From an uncultured Eubacteriales bacterium (GTDB taxonomy: Bacteria; Bacillota; Clostridia; Oscillospirales; Oscillospiraceae), in contig CAJLCS010000009.1 in NCBI GenBank assembly GCA_905205195.1, positions 1-41,464 of the forward strand: DNA of 41,464 bases. Reading direction: 5' to 3'. Position numbers and translations under genes: made by a program. The notes under the pieces were generated by a model, which worked only from the letters and a program-made list of their open reading frames with translations, had not been told where the DNA came from and searched no databases. This document shows positions 1-8,198 of this stretch, in pieces (position 1 is the stretch's first letter; every line of letters begins with the position of its first letter).

Positions 1-2
1 TG

Positions 3-890
3 CTGACCAAGCTGAAATCCACCTATGCCGACGGCCTGATGAAGGTCATCGGCGACGACGGGCGGATTCACACAACCTTCCAGAACATGGTCACGGCCAC
101 CGGACGGCTGTCCTCCACGGATCCCAATTTGCAGAATATTCCCATCCGCACGGATCTGGGGGCGGAAATCCGCAAAATGTTCGTGCCGAAGAAGGGCTTT
201 GTGCTGGTGGACGCGGACTACAGCCAGATCGAGCTGCGGCTGCTTGCCCATATTGCCGACGACCGGACCATGCAGGAGGCGTTCCGCTCCGGCATGGACA
301 TCCACACGGTGACGGCGTCCCAGGTCTTCGGTGTGGCGCCGGAGGATGTGACGCCGCTGCAGCGCCGCCATGCCAAGGCGGTGAATTTCGGCATTGTCTA
401 CGGCATTTCGGAGTTTTCCCTGTCCGAGGACATCGGCGTTTCCCGGTATGAGGCCAAGCGGTATATCGAAAGCTACCTCAGCCATTACCACGGCGTCCGG
501 GAATATATGAAGCGGGTGGTGGCGGAGGCCCGGGAAAAGGGCTACACCGAAACGCTTTACGGCCGCCGCCGGTATATTCCGGAGCTGAAAAGCACCAATT
601 ATAATGAACGGCAGGGCGCGGAGCGGATTGCCCTCAATACGCCCATTCAGGGCACGGCGGCGGACATCATCAAGATTGCCATGATCCGGGTGGACGCGGC
701 GCTGCGGCGGGAGCTGCCGGAGGCACGGCTGCTGCTGCAGGTCCACGACGAGCTGATTGTGGAATGCCCGGAGGCTCAGGCGGAGCAGGCGGCGGCGCTG
801 GTCAGCCGTGAAATGGAGCAGGTGGCGGACCTGCGGGTGCCGCTGATTGCGGAATCGAAATGGGGAAAGAGCTGGTACGACGCCAAATGA
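3..890 (+). CDS. polA: DNA polymerase I, C-terminal polymerase domain (5' end outside window)
   Basis: This is the last 295 residues of a family A DNA polymerase, which fills gaps and removes primers during replication and excision repair. The reading frame is already open at the window edge, so the 5'-3' exonuclease and any proofreading region lie upstream. Polymerase motif A is visible as DADYSQIELRLLAHIA, motif B as RRHAKAVNFGIVYGIS, and motif C as LLQVHDELIVECP. These carry the metal-binding aspartates and the O-helix, so the catalytic core looks intact. The stop overlaps the rimI start in an ATGA arrangement, so the two genes are probably translationally coupled. Confidence 0.97.
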   Translation: MTKLKSTYADGLMKVIGDDGRIHTTFQNMVTATGRLSSTDPNLQNIPIRTDLGAEIRKMFVPKKGFVLVDADYSQIELRLLAHIADDRTMQEAFRSGMDIHTVTASQVFGVAPEDVTPLQRRHAKAVNFGIVYGISEFSLSEDIGVSRYEAKRYIESYLSHYHGVREYMKRVVAEAREKGYTETLYGRRRYIPELKSTNYNERQGAERIALNTPIQGTAADIIKIAMIRVDAALRRELPEARLLLQVHDELIVECPEAQAEQAAALVSREMEQVADLRVPLIAESKWGKSWYDAK

Positions 891-1348
891 TTACGATTAC
901 GGAACTGACGGCCCTGCAGATTCCTGCCGCGGCCGTACTGGAACGGCTGTGCTTTTCCGACTCGTGGAGCGAAGCGTCTCTGCGGTCGGAGCTGCAAAAT
1001 CCGCTGGCGCTGTGGCTGGCGGCCATGGACGGCGACCGGCTGGCCGGGTATGTGGGCGCCCAGACGGTGCCGCCGGAGGCGGATATGATGAATCTGGCAG
1101 TGGCGCCGGACTGCCGCCGCCGGGGCATCGGCGAAGCGCTGGTCCGGGAGCTGCTGCGGCGGCTGGATGCACAGGGCATCCGGAGCCTGTCGCTGGAGGT
1201 CCGGGTGTCCAACGAAAGCGCCCAGGCCCTGTATCGAAAGCTGGGCTTTGCGCCGGTGGGACGCCGGCCCCGGTACTACGAAAAGCCCCGGGAGGATGCG
1301 CTGATCCTCAGAAAGGAGTGGAAAACAGATGAAGATTTTGGCCATTGA
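887..1348 (+). CDS. rimI: RimI-type N-alpha-acetyltransferase (GNAT)
   Basis: This 153-residue GNAT protein probably acetylates the N-terminus of ribosomal protein S18, or of other proteins, using acetyl-CoA. The acetyl-CoA pyrophosphate-binding segment is CRRRGIG near residues 76-82, and the family Asn/Tyr pair appears in NESAQALYRKLGF. I chose the ATG at 887 because it overlaps the polA stop and gives a normal RimI N-terminus; an in-frame ATG at 860 would lie deeper inside polA. The 3' end overlaps tsaD by 20 bases. The rimI-tsaD pairing is typical of bacteria, but the usual tsaE and tsaB partners are not in this window. Confidence 0.9.
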   Translation: MITITELTALQIPAAAVLERLCFSDSWSEASLRSELQNPLALWLAAMDGDRLAGYVGAQTVPPEADMMNLAVAPDCRRRGIGEALVRELLRRLDAQGIRSLSLEVRVSNESAQALYRKLGFAPVGRRPRYYEKPREDALILRKEWKTDEDFGH

Positions 1349-2345
1349 ATCCTCCTGCGACGAGACGGCGGTGGCCGTGGTGGAGGACGGGCGGAAGGTC
1401 CTGACGGACTGCATCGCCTCCCAGGTGGATCTGCACCGGCTGTACGGCGGTGTGGTGCCGGAAATTGCCTCCCGGAAGCATATCGAGGCCATTTACGGTC
1501 TGGCCGATCAGGCGTTAGAGCAGGCCGGGATCACCCGGCAGCAGCTGGACGCCGTGGCCGTGACCTATGCGCCGGGGCTGATCGGCGCGGTGCTGGTGGG
1601 CGTGAATTTTGCCAAGGCGGCGGCGCTGGCGCTGGGCAAGCCCCTGATCCCGGTTCACCATATCCGGGGCCACATTGCCGCCAACTATCTGGCCTATCCG
1701 GAGTTGGAGCCGCCGTTTCTCTGCCTGGTGGTGTCCGGCGGCCACACCATGATTGTGGAGGTGCAGGATTATACCCGGATGCGGGTCCTCGGCACCACGC
1801 TGGACGACGCGGCAGGGGAGAGCTTCGACAAGGTGGCCCGGGTGCTGGGGATGCCCTATCCCGGCGGCGCGGCGCTGGACCGGGCGGCCCGGACCGGCGA
1901 TGAAACCCGCTATGTACTGCCCCGGAGCAAGCCCGGCGTCAATCCCTACGACATGAGCTTCTCCGGCCTGAAGACGGCGGCGCTGAATCTGATTCACCAC
2001 GCCGAACAGTTGGGAGAAGAAGTGCATATCCCGGACCTGTGCGCGTCCTTTTCTGCGGCGGTTTCCGACACGCTGGTGCCCAGGATGGTGCAGGCGCTGG
2101 AGGAAACGGGCTGCCGCAAGGTGGCGGTGGCCGGCGGCGTGGCGGCCAATTCCCGCATCCGCCGGGATATGCAGACCGCGGCGGACCGGCTGGGGGCAAC
2201 GCTGTATCTGCCGCCGCTGAAGCTGTGCGGCGACAACGGCGCCATGATCGGCGCCCAGGCCTACTATGAATATCTGGCGGGGCACACGTCGGATATGCAT
2301 CTGAACGCCTATGCCACCAAATCCATTCTGGGCGAAACGCTGTAA
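1329..2345 (+). CDS. tsaD: tRNA N6-adenosine threonylcarbamoyltransferase TsaD
   Basis: TsaD transfers the threonylcarbamoyl group to A37 of ANN-decoding tRNAs, acting with TsaB and TsaE. At 338 residues it is full length. The N-terminus MKILAIESSCDETAVAV is characteristic. The metal-binding HxxxH is in IPVHHIRGH (His111 and His115), and the ASKHA nucleotide-binding segments VVSGGHTM and AVAGGVAANS are present. A clear Shine-Dalgarno sequence, GAAAGGAG, lies inside the end of rimI, so the polA-rimI-tsaD run is probably one transcript. Confidence 0.96.
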   Translation: MKILAIESSCDETAVAVVEDGRKVLTDCIASQVDLHRLYGGVVPEIASRKHIEAIYGLADQALEQAGITRQQLDAVAVTYAPGLIGAVLVGVNFAKAAALALGKPLIPVHHIRGHIAANYLAYPELEPPFLCLVVSGGHTMIVEVQDYTRMRVLGTTLDDAAGESFDKVARVLGMPYPGGAALDRAARTGDETRYVLPRSKPGVNPYDMSFSGLKTAALNLIHHAEQLGEEVHIPDLCASFSAAVSDTLVPRMVQALEETGCRKVAVAGGVAANSRIRRDMQTAADRLGATLYLPPLKLCGDNGAMIGAQAYYEYLAGHTSDMHLNAYATKSILGETL

Positions 2346-2692
2346 GGTGCAGGCAGCGGAGGCAGACCTTGCGGGGAACCGGAAAAGTTACAAAATGAAT
2401 ACAATTTTGAATGGACCTTAAGAATCGGTTCAGCCTGGACCGGAAAAACCGGGCGGAATTCTTCCCAAAATGCCGGGGAATCCGGAAAGGACATGGACTT
2501 TGACGGAAAACCTGCGGAGAGACGCTGTGGAAAAACCTGTGGAGAATGTGCAAAAGTGAATGAACTGCCGTGATTTTTCAGAGTTATGGTAACCGAATTG
2601 CCGAAGAAAAACGGGAGATTCCGAATCTTTTTGCATGGAACCAATGAAAATCCGAAAGGAAACTGCGGAAATCCTGCGAACGGAGGAGCATC
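2346..2692. other. Intergenic stretch without a gene
   Basis: I see no convincing coding frame in these 347 bases. The stretch is more AT-rich than its neighbours. Its one notable content is a tandem group of DnaA-box-like sequences at 2526-2555, listed separately. No strong U-tract terminator for tsaD and no good sigma-A promoter for the next gene were found. Confidence 0.6.
2526..2555 (-). promoter_or_regulatory. Three tandem DnaA-box-like 9-mers
   Basis: Read on the minus strand these are TTTTGCACA (2547-2555), TTCTCCACA (2538-2546) and TTTTCCACA (2526-2534). The first and third fit the relaxed DnaA consensus TTWTNCACA, and the second has one mismatch. All point the same way and are packed within 30 bases. 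No dnaA or dnaN is nearby, so this is not evidently oriC. It could be a DnaA titration or regulatory site, or chance. Confidence 0.35.
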
Positions 2693-3193
2693 ATGCTGAT
2701 CGAAGCAACAAAACGAAAGGACCTGGATTTCCGGGCACTGATGGAGGTCTACCGGGAGGGAAACGAGGAAAACGGCGCTGTCCTCTACCCGGATCAGCCG
2801 CCGGAACGCCGGATTGGGCTGGCGGAGGAGAATTTTGACCACTATCTGACGGAGATGTTCTTCCCGACGCCCGGGGCGCGATACCTGATCTGGGCGGAGG
2901 ACGGCCGGTACGTCAGCGCCCTGCGGCTGGAGCGGTATGAGGACGGTCTGCTGGTGACGGGCCTGGAAACAAGGCCGGATTGCCGCCGCCGGGGCTATGC
3001 CGCCCGGCTTCTGGCGGCGACGCTGGATCGGGTCCGGGAAACGGGCGGCGGTCCGGTGTACTCCCACGTCCGAAAGACCAATACGGCGTCCCTGCGGACC
3101 CATGACGCCTGCGGCTTCACCCGGTTTCTGGACTATGCCCGGGAGCTGGACGGCACCGTCACCACCCGGGACTGCACCCTCCGGGCCGAATAA
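2693..3193 (+). CDS. GNAT family N-acetyltransferase, substrate unknown
   Basis: This 166-residue protein has the GNAT fold. After the strand LLVTGLETRP comes the acetyl-CoA loop DCRRRGYAARLL (about residues 95-106), then TNTASLRTHDACGFTR, the family's C-terminal motif. The start at 2693 has GGAGG a few bases upstream. The gene stands alone between the long intergenic stretch and convergent spoIVA. The acceptor cannot be told from the sequence; small amines, amino acids, antibiotics and protein N-termini are all possible for this family. Confidence 0.85.
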   Translation: MLIEATKRKDLDFRALMEVYREGNEENGAVLYPDQPPERRIGLAEENFDHYLTEMFFPTPGARYLIWAEDGRYVSALRLERYEDGLLVTGLETRPDCRRRGYAARLLAATLDRVRETGGGPVYSHVRKTNTASLRTHDACGFTRFLDYARELDGTVTTRDCTLRAE

Positions 3194-3203
3194 TGCCAAT
3201 TAT

Positions 3204-3228
3204 CCGCCTGCCGGTTTCCGGCAGGCGG
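3204..3228. terminator. Hairpin between convergent GNAT gene and spoIVA
   Basis: A perfect 11-bp stem, CCGCCTGCCGG with its complement, closes a TTT loop between two convergent stops. There is no U-tract on either side, so it is a weak or factor-assisted bidirectional terminator at best. Confidence 0.5.
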
Positions 3229-3237
3229 GCAGTGCGT

Positions 3238-4701
3238 TTACAGGATCAGGCAGATCAGGCTGGAGGCCCCTTCGTTGACGATCCGGGACAGGCTGCCCCG
3301 GAATTTTTCCCGGACGTCCTCCGGCAGCCGCACCAGCTTGGCGTTCAGTCCCTCCTGAATCAGGGCGTAGACCGATTTTCCGAAGATGTTGCTTTCCCAC
3401 AGCTTTTCCGGGGATTCCCCCGACAGATAGGCGATCAGATCCTGGGATTGCTTCTCGTCTCCCACCATGGGGGAGATTTCCGTGTCGATGTCCACCCGCA
3501 GCATATGAATGGAGGGGGCGCTGGCCCGGAGCTTGACGCCGTAGGAGCCGCCTTTTTTCACCAGCTCCGGCGTTTCCAGCTTCACCTCACCGGCGCCGGG
3601 CATCACCACGCCGTAGCCCGTGGCCCGGACGGCGGACAGGGCGTCGGCAATGCCGTCGTAGTCCCGCTTGACCTGAGAAAGCTCCGTCAGAAGGCCCAGC
3701 AGTTGGCTGTCGGTTTTGATTTCCACACCGGCCCGAGCGCTGAGAATCTCGTAAAACAGCGTTTCCGGGAAGCTCAGGCCGCAGCGCACGGTGCCGGAGG
3801 CCGGGTCCACCCCCCGGACGGACACATCCAGCACTCGGTCCACCTCCCGCAGGGCGGAAAGGGCCTGCTCCGCCTGCCCCAGGGCGGCGATGCCGTTGGC
3901 GCAGCGGATCAGCGCTTCGTACAGCGCCGCTTTCACCGGATGCTCCGGTTCCAGCGCGTCCATCCAGCGGGGCAGGAAAATTTGCAGCTCCGTCATGGGG
4001 AACTGATACAGCAGCCGGGTCAGCAGGTCGCCGATTCCGGCGGTGTCCAGCGCCTGACAGTCCGCAATCACCGGCTCGATGCCGAATTCCCGGCGGAGAT
4101 AGCGCTCCGTCTGGGCGGCAGCGTCTCCACCCGGCTCCCGGGTGTTGATGACGGTCAGAAAGGGCTTGCCGGTGGCCTGCATATCGGTGACGGCCCGGCG
4201 CTCCGCCGCCAGATAGTCGGCCCGGGGAATGTCGGTGACGGTGCCGTCGGTGGTGACGACGATCCCGATGGAGCAGTGGTCCTCCATGACCTTTTTGGTC
4301 CCCAGCTCGGCGGCCTCGGTCATGGGAATTTCGTGGTCGTACCACGGCGTCGTGACCATCCGGGGCACGCCGTCCTCTTCGGCCCCGACGGCCCCGTCCA
4401 CCATGTAGCCCACCGAATCGATCATGCGGATCCGGAGCCGGGCGGCCCCGTCGGGGAAGATTTCCACCGCCTCCTCCGGCACGAATTTCGGTTCGGCGGT
4501 CATGATGGTCCGGCCGGAGCCGCTCTGGGGCAGCTCATCCCTGGCTCGCTCCTTCCGGTAGGGGTCTTCGATGTTGGGAATTACCAGCTGCTCCATCACC
4601 CGCTTGATAAAGGTGGATTTTCCGGTCCGTACCGGCCCGACGACGCCGATGTAGATGTTGCCGCCGGTGCGGGCGGCGATTTCTGCGTAAATCGTTTCCA
4701 T
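3238..4701 (-). CDS. spoIVA: Stage IV sporulation protein A (spore-coat ATPase)
   Basis: SpoIVA is the ATPase that polymerises on the forespore surface and forms the basement layer of the spore coat; it is a hallmark of endospore formers. The protein is 487 residues, close to the family's usual size of about 490. A Walker A motif, GPVRTGKST, is at residues 22-30. The central region has the conserved MIDSVGYMVDGAVGAEEDG-type segment, and the hydrophobic C-terminus SSLICLIL matches the membrane-proximal tail required for localisation. The Shine-Dalgarno sequence is AGGAGGAGG, embedded in an unusual set of inverted repeats listed separately. The gene faces away from the sialate esterase-like gene. 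Expression under the mother-cell factor sigma-E is expected from the family. Confidence 0.96.
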   Translation of the reverse strand: METIYAEIAARTGGNIYIGVVGPVRTGKSTFIKRVMEQLVIPNIEDPYRKERARDELPQSGSGRTIMTAEPKFVPEEAVEIFPDGAARLRIRMIDSVGYMVDGAVGAEEDGVPRMVTTPWYDHEIPMTEAAELGTKKVMEDHCSIGIVVTTDGTVTDIPRADYLAAERRAVTDMQATGKPFLTVINTREPGGDAAAQTERYLRREFGIEPVIADCQALDTAGIGDLLTRLLYQFPMTELQIFLPRWMDALEPEHPVKAALYEALIRCANGIAALGQAEQALSALREVDRVLDVSVRGVDPASGTVRCGLSFPETLFYEILSARAGVEIKTDSQLLGLLTELSQVKRDYDGIADALSAVRATGYGVVMPGAGEVKLETPELVKKGGSYGVKLRASAPSIHMLRVDIDTEISPMVGDEKQSQDLIAYLSGESPEKLWESNIFGKSVYALIQEGLNAKLVRLPEDVREKFRGSLSRIVNEGASSLICLIL

Positions 4702-4707
4702 AGCCAG

Positions 4708-4739
4708 CCTCCTCCTGCGGCAGGAGGGGCGCTCCTGCC
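4708..4739 (-). promoter_or_regulatory. Alternative hairpins around the spoIVA Shine-Dalgarno sequence
   Basis: In the spoIVA leader, GGCAGGAG (4739-4732) can pair with CTCCTGCC (4726-4719). The largely same segment, CCTCCTGC (4727-4720), can instead pair with GCAGGAGG (4718-4711), which is the Shine-Dalgarno sequence itself. Both 8-base pairings are perfect and mutually exclusive. Regulation by this fold is inferred only from base pairing. Confidence 0.4.
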
Positions 4740-4751
4740 ATGGTTTACCAC

Positions 4752-4759
4752 AGGGTATG
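4752..4759 (-). promoter_or_regulatory. Possible sigma-E -10 element for spoIVA
   Basis: CATACCCT on the minus strand resembles the sigma-E -10 consensus CATACAnT and lies about 50 bases before the spoIVA start. The -35 side (CTATC-like) is poorly matched, so the call is tentative. Confidence 0.25.
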
Positions 4760-4784
4760 TCCCGGAAAAGCGGGATAGAACCTC

Positions 4785-4813
4785 TTGCATTTGGCGGCGC
4801 GGCGTGCTATGAT
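4785..4813 (+). promoter_or_regulatory. Sigma-A promoter of the sialate esterase-like gene
   Basis: TTGCAT, a 17-base spacer ending in TGC, and TATGAT, placed 30 bases before the start codon. The TGC makes it an extended -10 promoter. Confidence 0.8.
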
Positions 4814-4843
4814 ACGGAAAAAACCGGAAACGGGGGATGTATC

Positions 4844-5893
4844 ATGAAACTGGCACCGATTTTCTCGGATCATATGGTCCTGCAGGCGGGAAAGCCGATC
4901 CGCCTGTTCGGCACCGGCGCCGGGACGGTTTCCGTCCGGCTGGGAACGGCGGAGAAAACGGAAACCGTCGGTGAAAACTGGGTGGTTACGCTGCCGCCCC
5001 AGCCCTACGGCGGCCCGCAGGCGCTGACCGTGACGCTGAACGGTGAGCCAAAGAGCTTTTCCGACGTTTGGCTCGGCGACGTGCTGCTGCTGGGCGGACA
5101 GTCCAATATGCAGTTCAAACTGTGTGAATCCAATTTCCCGCAGGAGCGCTATCAGGGCGACGAGGGCCTGCGGCTGTTCACCGTGGACCGGCTGGAGGAA
5201 GGGGAGACGTTTTTCTCCGCCGACGGCTGGGTGGTTTGCACCAAGGAGAACGCCGGAGCCTTCAGCGCCATCGGCTACCACGCCGGACGGCTGCTCCGGG
5301 GAAAAACCGGCCATGCTGTGGGGCTGCTCGCCTGCTATCAGGGGGCTTCGGTGCTGCAAAGCTGGCTGCCTGCCGGGGAACTGGACGGGACCCCCTATGC
5401 GATCCCCTGGTCTCAGCGGACCGGCGGTGCGGTAAATCCGCTGTACAGCCGCTGGAACGGCGACGGCGTGCTGTATGACGCCATGCTGCGGACGATTCTG
5501 CCCTACGGCCTCGGCGCGGTGCTGTGGTATCAGGGTGAGTCCAATTCCTGCAGCTCGGACGGCTGGACGGAGCGCTATGGGGGGATGCTGCGGATCCTGA
5601 TTGACCGCTGGCGGCATGACTTCCGGGATCCCGGGCTGCTCTTTGACATCGTCGGGCTGGCGGATATGGACGGCGCACCGGAGCCTTACTGGGAGAATGT
5701 CCGCCATGCCCAGTGGGAGACGGCACAGGCGGTGCCCGGGTGCCTGTGGACCCCGTCGGCCGATCTGTGCGAGACGGACACCATCCATCCCCCCACGAAG
5801 GACAGACTTGGCGCCCGGATTGCAGCCCAGTTGGCGGCATATCTGGAGGGAGAACAGAATTTCCCGCATTTTCCGGAAAAAGTTGAAAAATAG
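4844..5893 (+). CDS. Sialate O-acetylesterase-like SGNH hydrolase
   Basis: This 349-residue protein belongs to the sialate O-acetylesterase family, SGNH hydrolases that remove acetyl groups from sialic acids or other acetylated sugars. The N-terminal beta domain opens with FSDHMVLQ, a family hallmark. The nucleophile block is GGQSNM (residues 84-89, Ser87), followed by the WYQGESN block, with the Asp/His pair in DTIHPP near the C-terminus. No signal peptide is evident, so a cytoplasmic role on imported glycans is likely. The ATG at 4844 follows its promoter and a GGGGG-containing Shine-Dalgarno sequence. Xylan or other plant acetyl esters are alternative substrates in this family. Confidence 0.85.
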   Translation: MKLAPIFSDHMVLQAGKPIRLFGTGAGTVSVRLGTAEKTETVGENWVVTLPPQPYGGPQALTVTLNGEPKSFSDVWLGDVLLLGGQSNMQFKLCESNFPQERYQGDEGLRLFTVDRLEEGETFFSADGWVVCTKENAGAFSAIGYHAGRLLRGKTGHAVGLLACYQGASVLQSWLPAGELDGTPYAIPWSQRTGGAVNPLYSRWNGDGVLYDAMLRTILPYGLGAVLWYQGESNSCSSDGWTERYGGMLRILIDRWRHDFRDPGLLFDIVGLADMDGAPEPYWENVRHAQWETAQAVPGCLWTPSADLCETDTIHPPTKDRLGARIAAQLAAYLEGEQNFPHFPEKVEK

Positions 5894-5896
5894 TAT

Positions 5897-5925
5897 TTGA
5901 CAAAACGGCGAAATCCAGATATAAT
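5897..5925 (+). promoter_or_regulatory. Perfect consensus sigma-A promoter of yceD-rpmF
   Basis: TTGACA, 17 bases, TATAAT, with every consensus position matched. The -35 starts four bases after the upstream stop codon. Strong constitutive expression suits a ribosomal protein operon. Confidence 0.93.
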
Positions 5926-5956
5926 AGTTTAGCATGATTGCAAGGAGGGAGAAACT

Positions 5957-6457
5957 ATGCTGCTTGGGCTGTCGAAGATCATAGACTGTCCCGGTGCCAG
6001 CGTGGACTTCTCCACCAGTGTCGATCTGAGCGATCTTCGTTACGGCAACAGCTTCCCGGTCAGCGAACCGGTTTTGGCCAGCGGGACCGTGCGGAATACC
6101 GCCGGTGTGCTGGTGATGACCGGCACCGTCCGCACCACCATCCACGGTGTCTGTGACCGCTGCGCCGGTGATTTCGACCGGCTTGTGGAAATTCCCATGA
6201 ACGTGGTTCTGGTCACGGAGTTGTCCAACGAGGAGGACGAAGACGAGTGGGTATTCCCTCTGGAGGGAGACAACGCCGATCTGGAGGACATTGTCCGGAC
6301 GGTGGTTGTGCTGAATCTGGATTCCAAGCTGCTGTGCAGGGAGGACTGCAAGGGGATTTGTCCCCGGTGCGGGAAAAATCTGAACGGCGGCCCCTGTGAT
6401 TGCCGGAAGGAGCCGGATCCCCGATTTGCTGCTTTAAAGCAGCTTCTCAACAAGTAA
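5957..6457 (+). CDS. yceD: YceD/DUF177 family protein, probably linked to 23S rRNA or L32
   Basis: This is a 166-residue member of the YceD (DUF177) family, almost always encoded just before rpmF. Homologues are tied to 23S rRNA accumulation. Visible features are the CDRCAGDF motif in mid-protein, an acidic stretch (NEEDEDEW), and a cysteine cluster near the C-terminus (CREDCKGICPRCGKN, then CDC) that looks metal-binding. The start has AAGGAGGG upstream and is preceded by a perfect sigma-A promoter. The gap to rpmF is 52 bases, so the genes form one operon. Confidence 0.9.
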   Translation: MLLGLSKIIDCPGASVDFSTSVDLSDLRYGNSFPVSEPVLASGTVRNTAGVLVMTGTVRTTIHGVCDRCAGDFDRLVEIPMNVVLVTELSNEEDEDEWVFPLEGDNADLEDIVRTVVVLNLDSKLLCREDCKGICPRCGKNLNGGPCDCRKEPDPRFAALKQLLNK

Positions 6458-6509
6458 AACCCATTTCAGAATGCTGTAGAAAAGCAGTTTGACCAAGGAG
6501 GTGTCATCC

Positions 6510-6695
6510 ATGGCTGTCCCTAAGTGTAAAGTGTCCCAGGCCCGCCGCGATAAGCGCCGTGGCTCCAACTGGAAGCTGTCCGCTCCCAGCGTGACCGTGT
6601 GCCCCAAGTGCGGTGAGCCCGTCATGCCCCACAGAGCCTGCAAGGCTTGCGGTACCTACAACGGTCGTCAGGTCCTGGCTGCCAAGGCTGACTAA
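6510..6695 (+). CDS. rpmF: 50S ribosomal protein L32 (zinc-binding form)
   Basis: This 61-residue L32 begins MAVPKCKVSQARRDKRR, the family signature. It carries two Cys pairs, CPKC and CKAC, that make the zinc ribbon. I chose the ATG at 6510 because AAGGAGGTG lies at ideal spacing; an upstream in-frame start at 6489 would add an unrelated extension. It ends the yceD-rpmF operon at a strong terminator. In many bacteria plsX follows rpmF; here der follows under its own promoter. Confidence 0.97.
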   Translation: MAVPKCKVSQARRDKRRGSNWKLSAPSVTVCPKCGEPVMPHRACKACGTYNGRQVLAAKAD

Positions 6696-6715
6696 GGCAG
6701 GAAAAGCGGAAACGC

Positions 6716-6743
6716 AGAGGAAGGCTTTTGCCTTCCTCTTTTT
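6716..6743 (+). terminator. Rho-independent terminator of yceD-rpmF
   Basis: A perfect 10-bp stem, AGAGGAAGGC with its complement, closes a TTTT loop and runs into five T residues. Confidence 0.93.
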
Positions 6744-6795
6744 CCTTGTTTGGGCGATTTCCTTTGTAAAACTTATATGAACGGCCAGTGATAGG

Positions 6796-6824
6796 TTGCA
6801 TTTGCGGCCAATCTGTGCCATAAT
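6796..6824 (+). promoter_or_regulatory. Sigma-A promoter of der-plsY-gpsA
   Basis: TTGCAT, 17 bases, CATAAT with an extended TGC. The segment TCTGTGCCATAAT is repeated exactly in the promoter of the XRE regulator at 21997-22025. Confidence 0.8.
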
Positions 6825-6861
6825 AAGAAAAAACTTCAAGGTTAAGAAGGGAGCGATTGCC

Positions 6862-8196
6862 ATGGCAAAGCCTCTGGTCGCCATTGTGGGGCGGCCCAAT
6901 GTGGGAAAGTCCATGCTTTTCAATAAACTCACCGGACAGCGCACCTCCATTGTGGAGGATACCCCCGGCGTGACCCGGGACCGGATCTACGGCGACTGCG
7001 AGTGGTGCGGCCGGACCTTTTCTCTGGTGGATACCGGCGGCATCGAGCCGGGCACCGACAGCGATATGCTGAAATTCATGCGCCGTCAGGCGGAAATCGG
7101 CATCGAGCTGGCCGACTGTATCGTTATGGTGGCGGATGTCCGCACCGGCGTGACGGCGGCGGACGAGGATGTGGCCACCATGCTGCGAAAGAGCGGCAAG
7201 CCCGTGGCGCTGGCGGTGAACAAATGTGATTCCGTCGGCCCCGTGAATCCGGATGTGTACGATTTTTATTCGCTGGGCATCGGGGACCTGTTTGAGGTGT
7301 CCGCCGTCCACGGTCACGGCACCGGCGATTTGCTGGATTGGTGCCTGGAGCATCTGCCGGAGGACGAGGGGCCGGAAGAGGACGACGACGTGATCAAGGT
7401 CGCCATTGTGGGCAAGCCCAACGTGGGCAAGTCCAGCCTGCTCAACCGGATTCTGGGGGAGGAACGGGTGATTGTGTCCAATGTGGCGGGCACCACCCGG
7501 GACGCCATCGATTCCGCCTTTGAAAACGAGACGGGCAAGTATTGCCTGATCGACACCGCCGGAATGCGCCGGAAAAGCAAGGTGGACGATCAGATCGAGA
7601 AATACTCCAATATGCGCTCCATCAACGCCATCGAGCGGGCGGACGTGTGCCTGATTCTCATCGACGCCAACGACGGCGTCACCGAGCAGGACACCAAAAT
7701 CGCCGGTCTGGTCCACGAGGCGGGCAAGGCGGCCGTGATTGTGGTGAACAAGTGGGACGCGGTGGCGGACAAGGAAACCAACACCATGCGGGACAAGGAA
7801 AACGAGATCCGCAACGGCCTGAGCTATATGACCTACGCCCCTATCGTGTTCCTGTCGGCGCTGACCGGTGCCCGGGTGGACCGGCTGTTTCCCGTGATTC
7901 AGAACGTTTACGCCCAGAACACCATGCGGATCACCACCGGCGCGCTGAACAGCGTGCTGGCGGACGCCACGGCCCGGGTGCAGCCGCCCTCCGACAAGGG
8001 CCGCCGTCTGAAGATCTATTACATGACCCAGGCAAGCACCAAGCCGCCTCATTTCGTGATTTTCTGCAACGATGCCCGGCTGTTCCATTTTTCCTACCAG
8101 CGATATCTGGAAAACCAGATCCGGGAAGTCTTTGGCCTGCAGGGCACGCCGGTGCGGATCACCATCCGCCAGAAGGGCGATAAGGAGGAATCGTAA
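6862..8196 (+). CDS. der: Ribosome assembly GTPase Der (EngA)
   Basis: Der is the double-domain GTPase needed for 50S subunit maturation. The protein is 444 residues. Domain 1 has the P-loop GRPNVGKS near residues 10-17 and the DTGGIE switch. Domain 2 has GKPNVGKS near residue 188, DTAGMRRK, and NKWD as the base-recognition motif. The C-terminal KH-like domain ends in FGLQGTPVRITIRQK, typical of the family. The ATG at 6862 has AGAAGGGAG upstream and follows the promoter. plsY starts three bases after the stop, so the genes are co-transcribed. Confidence 0.97.
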   Translation: MAKPLVAIVGRPNVGKSMLFNKLTGQRTSIVEDTPGVTRDRIYGDCEWCGRTFSLVDTGGIEPGTDSDMLKFMRRQAEIGIELADCIVMVADVRTGVTAADEDVATMLRKSGKPVALAVNKCDSVGPVNPDVYDFYSLGIGDLFEVSAVHGHGTGDLLDWCLEHLPEDEGPEEDDDVIKVAIVGKPNVGKSSLLNRILGEERVIVSNVAGTTRDAIDSAFENETGKYCLIDTAGMRRKSKVDDQIEKYSNMRSINAIERADVCLILIDANDGVTEQDTKIAGLVHEAGKAAVIVVNKWDAVADKETNTMRDKENEIRNGLSYMTYAPIVFLSALTGARVDRLFPVIQNVYAQNTMRITTGALNSVLADATARVQPPSDKGRRLKIYYMTQASTKPPHFVIFCNDARLFHFSYQRYLENQIREVFGLQGTPVRITIRQKGDKEES

Positions 8197-8198
8197 TT

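Noticed and set aside
2526..2555. Chromosomal origin
   Set aside because: DnaA-like boxes alone are not enough: dnaA, dnaN and an unwinding region are absent.
3193..4812. 539-codon plus-strand frame opposite spoIVA
   Set aside because: SpoIVA is clear on the minus strand. The plus frame is a compositional shadow.
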